A DNA stretch of 64,000 nucleotides from Cyprinodon diabolis (taxonomy: Eukaryota > Chordata > Actinopteri > Cyprinodontiformes > Cyprinodontidae), in the NCBI GenBank assembly GCA_030533445.1, contig CM060062.1, positions 372,001 to 436,000 on the forward strand, in the 5' to 3' direction. Below the pieces are notes generated by a model that searched no databases, was not told the origin of the DNA, and saw only the letters and a list, made by a program, of their open reading frames with translations. The position numbers were made by a program, and so were the translations under genes. Below, piece by piece: positions 63,001 through 64,000 of the stretch. Every line of letters begins with the position of its first letter. The first letter of the stretch is position 1.

Positions 63001-63230
63001 GTGGCACAAAGAGAACCAGTTCAGCCAAACAAAGATGTAGGAAACCTCCCAAACACTCACCTGCAGGTGACTGACTATGCAGTACGGCTCCTTCCTTCTC
63101 ATGCCACATGTAGACGAGGCCTTCAGGTTTTTTTCCCTTCCCACCAACAAGTCTCCGGTGGCTGGATAACAGCTGCCGTAGGCACAGCCGTGGGCTTGGT
63201 CCGGTTCCTGGCCCACTGCCGCAGCCAGGC
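14943..63230 (-). CDS. lamb2: Laminin subunit beta-2-like gene, 30 visible coding exons (5' and 3' ends missing)
   Basis: This gene encodes a secreted basement-membrane glycoprotein, the beta chain of the alpha/beta/gamma laminin heterotrimer. Thirty exons were placed by translation and splice signals; all use GT/AG and all codon phases join without a frameshift, giving about 1617 residues. Domain order is LN, LE array, LF (domain IV), second LE array, coiled-coil II, Lbeta knot, coiled-coil I, which is the diagnostic laminin beta order. Assignment to beta-2 rather than beta-1 rests on the last LE repeat ([23 protein letters not shown]), the [11 protein letters not shown] block, [10 protein letters not shown] and the RSADFGRTW motif; a lamb2l paralogue is not excluded. 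Human LAMB2 has 1798 residues, so a signal-peptide exon and roughly 150 C-terminal residues are absent. Seven introns exceed 2 kb and are filled with transposons and satellites. Family assignment is from recalled homology; no search was run. Confidence 0.93.
15162..15369 (-). CDS. lamb2: lamb2 exon V29: coiled-coil domain I
   Basis: Begins by completing Gln and reads [38 protein letters not shown] and [19 protein letters not shown], ending DAKRA plus two bases. [10 protein letters not shown] is a beta-2 signature. Acceptor cacag and donor gtaaac fit. Confidence 0.94.
15447..15591 (-). CDS. lamb2: lamb2 exon V28: coiled-coil domain I
   Basis: Encodes [39 protein letters not shown] and IRDFLT, leaving one base (C). 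It aligns with the conserved LIKQIR-FLTQ region of domain I. Acceptor ctgcag and donor gtcag are canonical. Confidence 0.94.
15592..16040. other. Intron V27-V28, left part
   Basis: No gene seen. Contains a (cat)n microsatellite at about 15880-15902 (minus-strand ORF of Asp repeats is spurious). Confidence 0.6.
16046..16490 (+). mobile_element. Truncated Tc1-like element A
   Basis: Begins with a segment resembling a fish Tc1-family 5' region and then reads [20 protein letters not shown] in the plus strand (from 16361), the start of a Tc1-type transposase helix-turn-helix. Coding similarity is lost by about 16490, where element B joins it. Confidence 0.5.
16425..17151 (-). mobile_element. Truncated Tc1/ISRm11-like element B
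   Basis: A minus-strand ORF (16889-16425) starts with [20 protein letters not shown] within it and contains [20 protein letters not shown], a Tc1/mariner helix-turn-helix, then [13 protein letters not shown] and [15 protein letters not shown]. It breaks off after [10 protein letters not shown], before the catalytic DDE domain. The 5' terminus at about 17151 is ccaaaaaaattaaaggaaca on the minus strand. Confidence 0.7.
17152..17809. other. Intron V27-V28, right part
   Basis: Only a short (gaca)n run at 17169-17190 is distinctive. The remainder shows no convincing coding or repeat signal. Confidence 0.55.
17810..18013 (-). CDS. lamb2: lamb2 exon V27: Lbeta cysteine knot and coiled coil I
   Basis: Encodes [37 protein letters not shown] and a heptad region ending ELYSK. 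The six cysteines form the Lbeta (alpha) module that interrupts the beta-chain coiled coil and is unique to laminin beta subunits. It is exactly 204 nt and in phase. Acceptor gacag and donor gtggg fit. Confidence 0.95.
18187..18428 (-). CDS. lamb2: lamb2 exon V26: coiled-coil domain II
   Basis: Encodes [55 protein letters not shown] and ends RRLNEK. It matches the beta-2 block preceding the Lbeta domain. The 242-nt exon ends on a complete codon at donor gttgg. Confidence 0.93.
18510..18694 (-). CDS. lamb2: lamb2 exon V25: coiled-coil domain II
   Basis: Encodes [36 protein letters not shown] and [10 protein letters not shown]. The acceptor is caaag, slightly weak but it gives the only consistent phase. 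The NSNFLG junction with V26 is a conserved beta-2 block. Confidence 0.92.
18785..18975 (-). CDS. lamb2: lamb2 exon V24: coiled-coil domain II
   Basis: Encodes [20 protein letters not shown], then [20 protein letters not shown] and a heptad-rich stretch ending in ELIEDL. No cysteines or helix breakers interrupt it, consistent with the long-arm coiled coil. Acceptor ctcag and donor gtact; leaves two bases. Confidence 0.92.
19062..19243 (-). CDS. lamb2: lamb2 exon V23: last LE repeat and start of coiled coil
   Basis: Encodes [33 protein letters not shown] and [13 protein letters not shown]. The [13 protein letters not shown] and CFGDWDR wording is the clearest beta-2 signature in the gene. This exon closes the LE array and enters coiled-coil domain II. 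Confidence 0.96.
19357..19453 (-). CDS. lamb2: lamb2 exon V22: LE repeat
   Basis: A 97-nt exon encoding [20 protein letters not shown] and [11 protein letters not shown], leaving one base. It is the penultimate LE module. The acceptor follows a short C tract and the donor is gtcag. Confidence 0.95.
19573..19790 (-). CDS. lamb2: lamb2 exon V21: LE repeats
   Basis: Encodes [19 protein letters not shown], the [19 protein letters not shown] segment, [16 protein letters not shown] and SSCNE. Ends on a complete codon. Acceptor ctccag and donor gtaag are canonical. Confidence 0.95.
19884..20108 (-). CDS. lamb2: lamb2 exon V20: LE repeats
   Basis: Encodes [20 protein letters not shown], the [18 protein letters not shown] segment, [16 protein letters not shown] and [11 protein letters not shown]. 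Normal LE cysteine spacing with the beta-type NNID insertion. The 225-nt exon joins V19 and V21 in phase. Confidence 0.95.
20109..21252. other. Intron V19-V20, left part, with hAT-like end
   Basis: No gene. At about 20930-21025 the reverse strand reads ggggaccagacgtcctcttt and ccagacatgtcctacttttc, the end of a fish hAT-type repeat. The rest is unassigned. Confidence 0.45.
21253..23135. repeat. 49-bp satellite, about 38 copies
   Basis: Unit: caccctattagagacctgaa, ggaccagataccctataga, atcattctat. Each unit contains the near-palindrome tagaatcattcta. Variants (gatacccgat, gacaccctat) recur in a block pattern. It lies in the 4.8-kb lamb2 intron between V19 and V20. Confidence 0.97.
23136..24870. 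other. Intron V19-V20, right part
   Basis: No convincing exon, ORF or repeat was recognised; short ORFs here are isolated and lack family motifs. Confidence 0.5.
24871..24912. repeat. (ATAC)n/(AC)n microsatellite
   Basis: About eight atac units followed by an ac run, 28 bp from the donor of lamb2 exon V19. Confidence 0.95.
24940..25109 (-). CDS. lamb2: lamb2 exon V19: LE repeat
   Basis: Encodes [20 protein letters not shown] followed by [35 protein letters not shown]. It aligns with the LE module containing the beta-specific PCPCPDGP motif. Acceptor ctgtag, donor gtaaac, phases continuous. A tetranucleotide microsatellite lies just beyond the donor. Confidence 0.94.
25340..25735 (+). mobile_element. 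L2-clade LINE fragment: reverse transcriptase N-terminal part
   Basis: Reads [20 protein letters not shown], the [18 protein letters not shown] segment and [20 protein letters not shown], conserved RT motifs (the AFD motif A is intact). The frame is lost after ALDWF. The YADD-containing middle of the RT is missing, replaced by 25736-26460. Confidence 0.85.
25736..26460. mobile_element. Unclassified sequence inserted within the L2 LINE
   Basis: This 0.7-kb block separates the two halves of an L2 element. It shares a motif (gaaagtcgggccgatcg and attcttgcacgactagaaag) with 45765-45820 (gaaagtcggcccgatcg), so at least part is an interspersed repeat. It ends in a C-rich tract (26360-26420). Confidence 0.4.
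26461..27400 (+). mobile_element. L2-clade LINE fragment: C-terminal coding and 3' UTR
   Basis: The coding part (26463-26852) reads [53 protein letters not shown] and ends [15 protein letters not shown], the standard L2 carboxy terminus. The 3' UTR to about 27360 is nearly identical to 30664-31155. Confidence 0.88.
27465..27696 (-). CDS. lamb2: lamb2 exon V18: two LE repeats
   Basis: A 232-nt exon encoding [20 protein letters not shown], the [20 protein letters not shown] block, [14 protein letters not shown] and [11 protein letters not shown], ending with two bases of an Arg codon. GAFGQRCD and [10 protein letters not shown] resemble beta-2. Acceptor ttccag and donor gtgat fit. Confidence 0.95.
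28368..28735. repeat. 21-bp tandem array with 17 inverted CCAAT boxes
   Basis: Unit: gttcgtcattggttaggcaac (or gtttgt, attcgt variants). The minus strand carries aaccaatga in each unit, which fits the NF-Y consensus RRCCAATSR. One unit is 18 bp. The array lies in the lamb2 intron between V17 and V18. A regulatory role is inference only. Confidence 0.95.
28800..29040 (-). mobile_element. tRNA-like SINE, minus orientation
   Basis: The reverse strand has gtggccttgtgatgagggc and gtgagttcgaaaaccac, resembling A and B boxes. The other end reads ctttattgatctcaaattgg, a frequent fish SINE tail. Classification is tentative. Confidence 0.45.
29041..29768. other. Intron V17-V18, right part
   Basis: No exon or ORF supported. 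Sequence around 29230-29700 looks like decayed repeat DNA but was not assigned to a family. Confidence 0.45.
29769..29912 (-). CDS. lamb2: lamb2 exon V17: LE repeat
   Basis: Encodes [38 protein letters not shown] and FGPSGCI, the first LE module after the LF domain. The phase fits on both sides. The downstream 2.1-kb intron carries a 21-bp CCAAT-box array. Confidence 0.95.
   Translation of the reverse strand, partial: LVTVIRRDPSAPFVMSGGASVAAGPTSSVGAVTNVHQELMASGRQAA
29991..30183 (-). CDS. lamb2: lamb2 exon V16: end of LF domain
   Basis: Encodes [20 protein letters not shown], the [10 protein letters not shown] motif and [22 protein letters not shown] is closer to beta-2 than beta-1. The exon leaves one base (G) completed by exon V17. 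The donor gtgggt is followed by a long C-rich plus-strand tract. Confidence 0.93.
30256..30388 (-). CDS. lamb2: lamb2 exon V15: LF domain
   Basis: Encodes [20 protein letters not shown], the [10 protein letters not shown] segment and YAVILVDS, in phase with both neighbours. It matches the LF-module sequence around the conserved PVCLE motif. Acceptor tcccag and donor gtgag are canonical. Confidence 0.93.
30468..30595 (-). CDS. lamb2: lamb2 exon V14: LF domain
   Basis: Encodes [20 protein letters not shown], then [19 protein letters not shown] and GA, leaving two bases for an Arg codon. The [15 protein letters not shown] core is characteristic of the beta LF module. Acceptor ctccag and donor gtgtg fit. 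Confidence 0.94.
30664..31390 (+). mobile_element. L2-clade LINE 3' UTR copies
   Basis: 30664-31155 repeats the 3' UTR at 26883-27355 with few differences, including a short insertion (ctgcttcattctat). From about 31180 to 31390 a second L2-type tail follows, ending with gaactatataaataaactga. Both are in the lamb2 intron between V13 and V14. Confidence 0.8.
31391..31823. other. Intron V13-V14 remainder
   Basis: No coding or repeat structure recognised. Confidence 0.5.
31824..31982 (-). CDS. lamb2: lamb2 exon V13: LF domain
   Basis: A 159-nt in-phase exon encoding [19 protein letters not shown], the conserved [18 protein letters not shown], then [14 protein letters not shown]. This is the LF module found only in laminin beta subunits. 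Acceptor tttcag and donor gtgtg fit. Confidence 0.94.
32050..32185 (-). CDS. lamb2: lamb2 exon V12: LE repeat and start of LF domain
   Basis: Encodes [20 protein letters not shown] followed by [20 protein letters not shown], the end of the fifth LE module and entry into the LF (domain IV) module typical of beta chains. The phase joins V11 (two bases) and ends on a complete codon. Confidence 0.92.
32186..33332. other. Intron V11-V12
   Basis: AT-rich, with A-rich runs (about 32400-32430 and 32990-33060). No ORF, RNA gene or transposon termini were recognised. Confidence 0.55.
33333..33412 (-). CDS. lamb2: lamb2 exon V11: LE repeat
   Basis: An 80-nt exon beginning [19 protein letters not shown] and ending GGALDN plus two bases. 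It continues directly from CDQCL of exon V10 across the largest intron in the window. Acceptor tccag and donor gtaag are canonical. Confidence 0.93.
33685..34851. mobile_element. Non-autonomous hAT element
   Basis: Ends are caggggtcggcaacccgtgg and ggttcccgacccctg, inverted repeats of the widespread vertebrate hAT type. Flanking 8-mers are ctctgaga (33677-33684) and ctctaagg (34852-34859), a target duplication with two differences. No transposase ORF. A (ggcgc)n run lies at about 33918-33934. Confidence 0.8.
34860..35396. other. Intron V10-V11, spacer between hAT elements
   Basis: No gene recognised; separates the hAT at 33685-34851 from the nested pair starting at 35405. Confidence 0.5.
35804..43936. 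mobile_element. Inner hAT-like element with satellite expansion inside
   Basis: Ends are cagtggtgtca and tgacacctctg, 11-bp inverted repeats with one mismatch. Flanks are atcaatac (35796-35803) and atcaataa (43937-43944), a target duplication with one difference. The interior contains a paired sequence (cagtagaagtatagatacta near 35840 and agtagaagtcagaag near 43850) and a 7.6-kb 25-bp satellite. No transposase coding. Confidence 0.82.
36173..43779. repeat. 25-bp satellite, about 304 copies
   Basis: Unit: catgacctctgcattaaacc then aaatc. Variation is confined to a few sites (cca/ctg/ccg before tgacc; tctgcatt, tcatcatt, tctgcata). Higher-order structure is visible: a 175-bp (7-unit) repeat near 37800-38230, a 50-bp dimer at 42900-43780 and a 1625-bp (65-unit) duplication within 40000-43250. 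It lies wholly inside the inner hAT element and the largest lamb2 intron. Confidence 0.98.
44185..44297 (-). CDS. lamb2: lamb2 exon V10: LE repeat
   Basis: Encodes [16 protein letters not shown] and [16 protein letters not shown], the fourth LE module; CKRLVTG is shared by beta-1 and beta-2. The donor (gtgagg) opens a 10.8-kb intron, and the outer hAT element ends only 82 bp away. Confidence 0.94.
44496..44675 (-). CDS. lamb2: lamb2 exon V9: LE repeat
   Basis: Encodes [19 protein letters not shown], then [17 protein letters not shown] and NPFGCQ, the third LE module. It is 180 nt, with the phase continuous with V8 and V10. The acceptor lies after a poly-C run. Confidence 0.94.
44895..45083 (-). 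CDS. lamb2: lamb2 exon V8: LE repeat
   Basis: Encodes [20 protein letters not shown] followed by the conserved [20 protein letters not shown] and ends in RVCI plus one base. This is the second LE module with normal cysteine spacing. Acceptor cttgcag and donor gtgag are canonical. Confidence 0.95.
45184..45304 (-). CDS. lamb2: lamb2 exon V7: LE repeat
   Basis: Encodes [19 protein letters not shown], then [14 protein letters not shown] and HACK, the second half of the first LE module. The 121-nt exon leaves one base (A), which exon V8 completes to Lys. Acceptor tttcag and donor gtcag are canonical. Confidence 0.95.
45367..45569 (-). CDS. lamb2: lamb2 exon V6: end of LN and first LE repeat
   Basis: Encodes [40 protein letters not shown] and HASECAP, the end of the LN domain and the first EGF-like laminin (LE) module, finishing GDVEGM. 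The 203-nt length fits the one-base carry from exon V5 and ends on a full codon. The intron upstream is 5.7 kb and contains an L1 and a Tc1-like element. Confidence 0.95.
45570..46542. other. Intron V5-V6, left part
   Basis: No gene. Bases 45750-45850 carry a repeat shared with 26200-26290. The remainder is unassigned. Confidence 0.45.
46561..48990 (-). mobile_element. 5'-truncated L1-clade LINE with target-site duplication
   Basis: On the minus strand, 48937-48566 reads [20 protein letters not shown] and [17 protein letters not shown] (RT motif A). The FADDILLF catalytic motif is at about 48467-48500 in another frame. A 521-residue ORF (48360-46795) covers the RT thumb and C-terminal region with a CxxC/HIFWDCP zinc-like end. 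Poly-A (poly-T at 46561-46572) marks the 3' end. Target duplications are 46543-46560 and 48991-49008, differing at one base. ORF1, the endonuclease and the first RT part are missing. Confidence 0.9.
49010..49898. other. Intron V5-V6, between L1 and Tc1 elements
   Basis: No supported gene or repeat; short ORFs on both strands lack family motifs. Confidence 0.5.
49901..51148 (-). mobile_element. Complete Tc1-like transposon
   Basis: A 1248-bp element with TA target duplications at 49899-49900 and 51149-51150. Both ends begin cactatattgccaaaagtat and continue identically for about 29 bp. It encodes one uninterrupted transposase on the minus strand. It sits in the lamb2 intron between V5 and V6, on the same strand and 80 bp from the V5 donor. 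Confidence 0.95.
49983..51014 (-). CDS. Tc1-like DDE transposase, intact
   Basis: A 343-residue protein from [17 protein letters not shown] (an in-frame upstream ATG would add a few residues). Residues 1-110 form paired helix-turn-helix DNA-binding domains with a GRPRK-type linker ([16 protein letters not shown]). The catalytic triad is visible: the Asp of [10 protein letters not shown], the Asp of [10 protein letters not shown], and the Glu of [16 protein letters not shown], consistent with DD34E spacing. The length equals that usual for Tc1 transposases. No stop or frameshift, so it may be recent and possibly functional. It would catalyse cut-and-paste transposition into TA sites in the nucleus. 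Confidence 0.94.
   Translation of the reverse strand: MGRSQELSEFQRGTVIGCHLCNKSSREISSLLNIPQSTVSCIIRKWKCLGTTATQPRSGRPRKLTERGQRMLKRIVRRGRQLSAESITTDLQTSCGLQISSRTVRRELHGMGFHGRAAASKPYITKCNAKRRMRWCKARRHWTLEQWRRVLWSDESRFSIWQSDGRVWVWRLPGERYLSDCIVPSVKFGGGGIMVWGCFSGAGLGPLVPVKGTLNASAYQDILDNSMLPTLWEQFGAGPFLFQHDCAPVHKARSIKTWMTESGVDELDWPAQSPDLNPIEHLWDELERRLRARPSRPTSVCDLTNALLEEWSKIPINTLLNLVDSLPRRVEAVLAAKGGPTSY
51229..51292 (-). CDS. lamb2: lamb2 exon V5: LN domain
   Basis: A 64-nt exon translating to [19 protein letters not shown] then IQ, leaving one base (A) that exon V6 completes to Asn. It matches the conserved LN-domain stretch that follows STEGE. The donor gtgagtc sits 80 bp from the end of a complete Tc1-like transposon. 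Confidence 0.93.
51293..53348. other. Intron V4-V5, left part
   Basis: No gene or clear transposon. A 19-bp direct repeat (gaacccggtccggttccaa) occurs twice at about 52038-52080. Confidence 0.5.
53349..56656. repeat. CpG-rich 35/37-bp satellite, split by a hAT element
   Basis: Unit: taacgcccggcgctaaggcg then ccagaggcataggtc (35 bp), or 37 bp with an extra gc. Each unit has the inverted repeat ggcgc-taag-gcgcc. The left block (53349-54126) is largely a 72-bp dimer alternating cccagcgc and gcgcccggcgc variants; the right block (55072-56656) is different and more homogeneous. About 66 units in total excluding 54127-55071. Confidence 0.97.
54127..55071. mobile_element. hAT element inserted in the CpG satellite
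   Basis: A 945-bp element with ends tagggctgtgcgata and tatcgcccagccct plus a, imperfect inverted repeats. The 8-bp target duplications are gtctgacg (54119-54126) and gtctaacg (55072-55079); the second equals the satellite unit. It contains the start of a BED finger (54313-54540; [37 protein letters not shown]) that runs into a poly-T and stop. The transposase is lost. Confidence 0.9.
56796..57075. mobile_element. MITE copy A
   Basis: About 280 bp with inverted ends: left ggtctgtcagaccagcatac and ctacagtcaat; right attgactgtgggtatgctgt and tctgacagaacacc. The interior (ggtcaggtcgccatacgctt) matches copy B at 60900-60950. Confidence 0.75.
57076..57498. other. Intron V4-V5, right part
   Basis: No gene or repeat recognised. 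Confidence 0.5.
57499..57556. repeat. 11-bp tandem repeat next to exon V4
   Basis: Five or so units of ggttaccaacg with small changes, 17 bp from the donor of lamb2 exon V4. Confidence 0.85.
57573..57761 (-). CDS. lamb2: lamb2 exon V4: LN domain
   Basis: A 189-nt, exactly in-phase exon starting [19 protein letters not shown] and ending [13 protein letters not shown], nearly invariant among laminin beta LN domains. The RSADFGRTW wording is closer to beta-2 than beta-1. Acceptor and donor (gtgagg) are canonical. Confidence 0.95.
57846..57919 (-). CDS. lamb2: lamb2 exon V3: LN domain
   Basis: A 74-nt exon encoding [19 protein letters not shown] then IMTFK, the beta-sandwich core of the LN domain. 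The acceptor follows a pure C tract (cccccccag) and the donor is gtaag. The phase fits exon V2 (one base) and ends on a complete codon before exon V4. The intron upstream is 4.9 kb. Confidence 0.93.
57920..58404. other. Intron V2-V3, left end
   Basis: No gene seen; a poly-G run (57921-57930) is the reverse of the V3 acceptor polypyrimidine tract. Confidence 0.5.
58405..58960 (-). mobile_element. THAP-type DNA transposon fragment, copy 2
   Basis: The minus strand at 58581-58408 reads [20 protein letters not shown] and continues YSTFLIPDP, the N-terminal half of a THAP zinc finger (C-x4-C, then the F-x-FP-type region). 58503-58815 matches 883-1190. The rest of the transposase is absent. Confidence 0.65.
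58961..59514. other. Intron V2-V3, unassigned
   Basis: No supported coding or repeat feature. Confidence 0.45.
59515..59720 (+). mobile_element. L2-clade LINE 3' UTR fragment
   Basis: Matches 27060-27220 and 30860-31020 closely (atcagctgtgctgctgccat and caacacctttgtttctagat), continuing with gtgtgtttcctggacggggg as in the copy at 4729-5220. Confidence 0.8.
59721..60774. other. Intron V2-V3, unassigned
   Basis: No gene seen; ORFs here are short and unsupported. Confidence 0.45.
60775..62805. mobile_element. MITE copy B with an expanded terminal repeat
   Basis: The left end (gtgttgttcagtcagaccag) and interior (ggtcagatcgccatacgctt) match MITE copy A. The right end, gggtatgccggtctgacaga followed by acacc, is separated from the interior by about 97 tandem copies of the terminal 18-mer. 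Confidence 0.78.
61060..62798. repeat. 18-bp satellite derived from a MITE terminus, about 97 copies
   Basis: Unit: gggtatgctggtctgacg, with variants gccggtctgacg, ctgatg, ggaatatg and a 20-bp form ctgactgtgggtatg. The 20-bp form equals the MITE end in copy A (gactgtgggtatgctg). Lies in the lamb2 intron between V2 and V3, ending about 30 bp from the V2 donor. Confidence 0.97.
62835..62970 (-). CDS. lamb2: lamb2 exon V2: LN domain
   Basis: Encodes [16 protein letters not shown] through [12 protein letters not shown]; the WWQSENG block is conserved in laminin beta LN domains. The exon is 136 nt and leaves one base (G), completed by exon V3. The donor (gtcagtgc) lies only about 30 bp from the end of an 18-bp satellite, so this splice site borders a very unstable intron. 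Confidence 0.92.
63061..63230 (-). CDS. lamb2: lamb2 exon V1: mature N terminus and start of LN domain
   Basis: First visible laminin exon, entering with two bases of a split codon and ending on a complete codon. It reads LAAVGQEPD, the likely end of the signal peptide, then [18 protein letters not shown] and [10 protein letters not shown], the hallmark start of a laminin beta LN (polymerisation) domain. The acceptor is ctgcag at 63231-63236 and the donor is gtgag just below 63061. The exon with the start methionine and hydrophobic core was not identified in 63231-64000. Confidence 0.93.
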
Positions 63231-64000
63231 CTGCAGGGACAAAGCAGGAGACTGATTACAGAGAGCAGGAGGAAACAGCAGAGGCATCGCTCACTAACGG
63301 AGCAGCTGTACATTCATTCATTCAGCTGCTTAATAAAGTAAACCTAATTAGTGCTCTTCACTGCTGGGAAAGTTCTTATCTCTTCCTCAGGATAAGATAA
63401 GAAACCCCAGGATAAGAAGAGCAGCTGCAGGAGATCCAGTGGATGAGTTGACCTCATTCTGCCTGCATAAACTGACCAACCCTACCTGTTCACGGCCCAG
63501 AATCACAAAGTAATAAAATCTACAAAGAATCATCACGGATTCTAAAATTAGTAGAGATCAGGGTTTAGACAGAGGGGAAGGACAGCATAGCATGGCCTTC
63601 ATGCATCCTTCATTCACTGATATTTTTACAAATGAGATAACAACAGAGGCCGGCCATTTCTGCTATCGGTCGCAGTGCCAGTGTGGATGGGAGTCCTGCA
63701 GGAGCCATGGTGTGACTGCATGGTCTGGCTATGTGTGGGAGTTAAAATAAACCTTCATGACAACCAGCAGCAGCCGCCACACATTCCACTGGATATATGA
63801 CTGAATGCACCCTCTGGGTGGGGGGAGGGGGGCATGTTCCTGCTGTCAGTCTACAGCTTTTCCACAGCAGGTGTTCCTCTTCTTCATTCAGACAGAGAAC
63901 AACATGCAGGCTGACGCTACGCTCATCGCAGCGACATATCTGAACTCAACGATTAGAATAAACAGATTTCAAAACCATCTTCTTTATATACAGAATCAGA
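63231..64000. other. Sequence upstream of lamb2 exon V1
   Basis: Expected to be intron leading to the signal-peptide exon. A minus-strand ATG near 63707 opens a short ORF, but no hydrophobic signal core followed by a donor in the required phase was convincing. The first exon and promoter probably lie beyond 64000. Confidence 0.5.

Noticed and set aside
14943..63230. Assignment of the laminin to lamb1
   Set aside because: Several LN and LE blocks are shared with beta-1, but the last LE repeat, domain II and the [10 protein letters not shown] region read like beta-2.
63600..63710. Minus-strand ATG near 63707 as the lamb2 start exon
   Set aside because: The peptide lacks a clear hydrophobic core and cleavage context, and no donor in the required phase was convincing.

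Overview
This is a vertebrate, almost certainly teleost fish, nuclear window. The single recognisable host gene is split into many short exons with canonical GT/AG introns. The intergenic and intronic DNA is packed with fish-type hAT, Tc1/mariner, DIRS, L1 and L2 elements. L2 3' ends with the recurrent cttttcctctccactgtcgc-type tail hint at a cyprinodontiform or related percomorph, but that is only a guess.

The host gene is a laminin beta subunit on the minus strand, best matched to lamb2 (or its teleost duplicate lamb2l). Thirty coding exons were placed between 63230 (5') and 14943 (3'). Every junction has AG/GT signals and every codon phase joins to the next, giving about 4.85 kb of coding sequence (about 1617 residues). 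These cover the mature N terminus, the LN domain, LE repeats, the LF (domain IV) module, the second LE array, coiled-coil domain II, the Lbeta cysteine knot and most of coiled-coil domain I. The signal-peptide exon and roughly the last 150 residues were not found. The 3' exons would have to lie beyond base 1, or they are lost or misassembled.

Layout from left to right. 1-770: a short minisatellite and three small plus-strand candidate exons for an unidentified coiled-coil protein. 880-1310: one copy of a THAP-type transposon end. 1325-2768: a 35-bp satellite. 2769-6345: a broken DIRS tyrosine-recombinase retrotransposon with an L2 fragment inside it. 6442-8046: a BED-finger hAT remnant interrupted by a second hAT with a perfect 8-bp target duplication. 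10201-12850: a 17/18-bp polypurine/polypyrimidine minisatellite. 14943-20108: the 3' laminin exons. 21253-23135: a 49-bp satellite. 24940-33412: the middle laminin exons with L2 copies and a 21-bp array of CCAAT boxes. 33685-44111: three hAT elements, two of them nested, with a 7.6-kb 25-bp satellite in the innermost. 44185-45569: laminin LE exons. 46561-48990: a 5'-truncated L1. 49901-51148: a structurally complete Tc1-like transposon with an uninterrupted transposase. 53349-56656: a CpG-rich 35/37-bp satellite split by a 945-bp hAT. 56796-57075 and 60775-62805: two copies of one MITE, the second with its terminal repeat expanded into an 18-bp satellite. 57573-63230: the LN-domain exons.

Nothing suggests cooperating genes or an operon. 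The notable biology is architectural: one extracellular-matrix gene whose introns hold at least five different satellites, several of them directly tied to transposon insertions.
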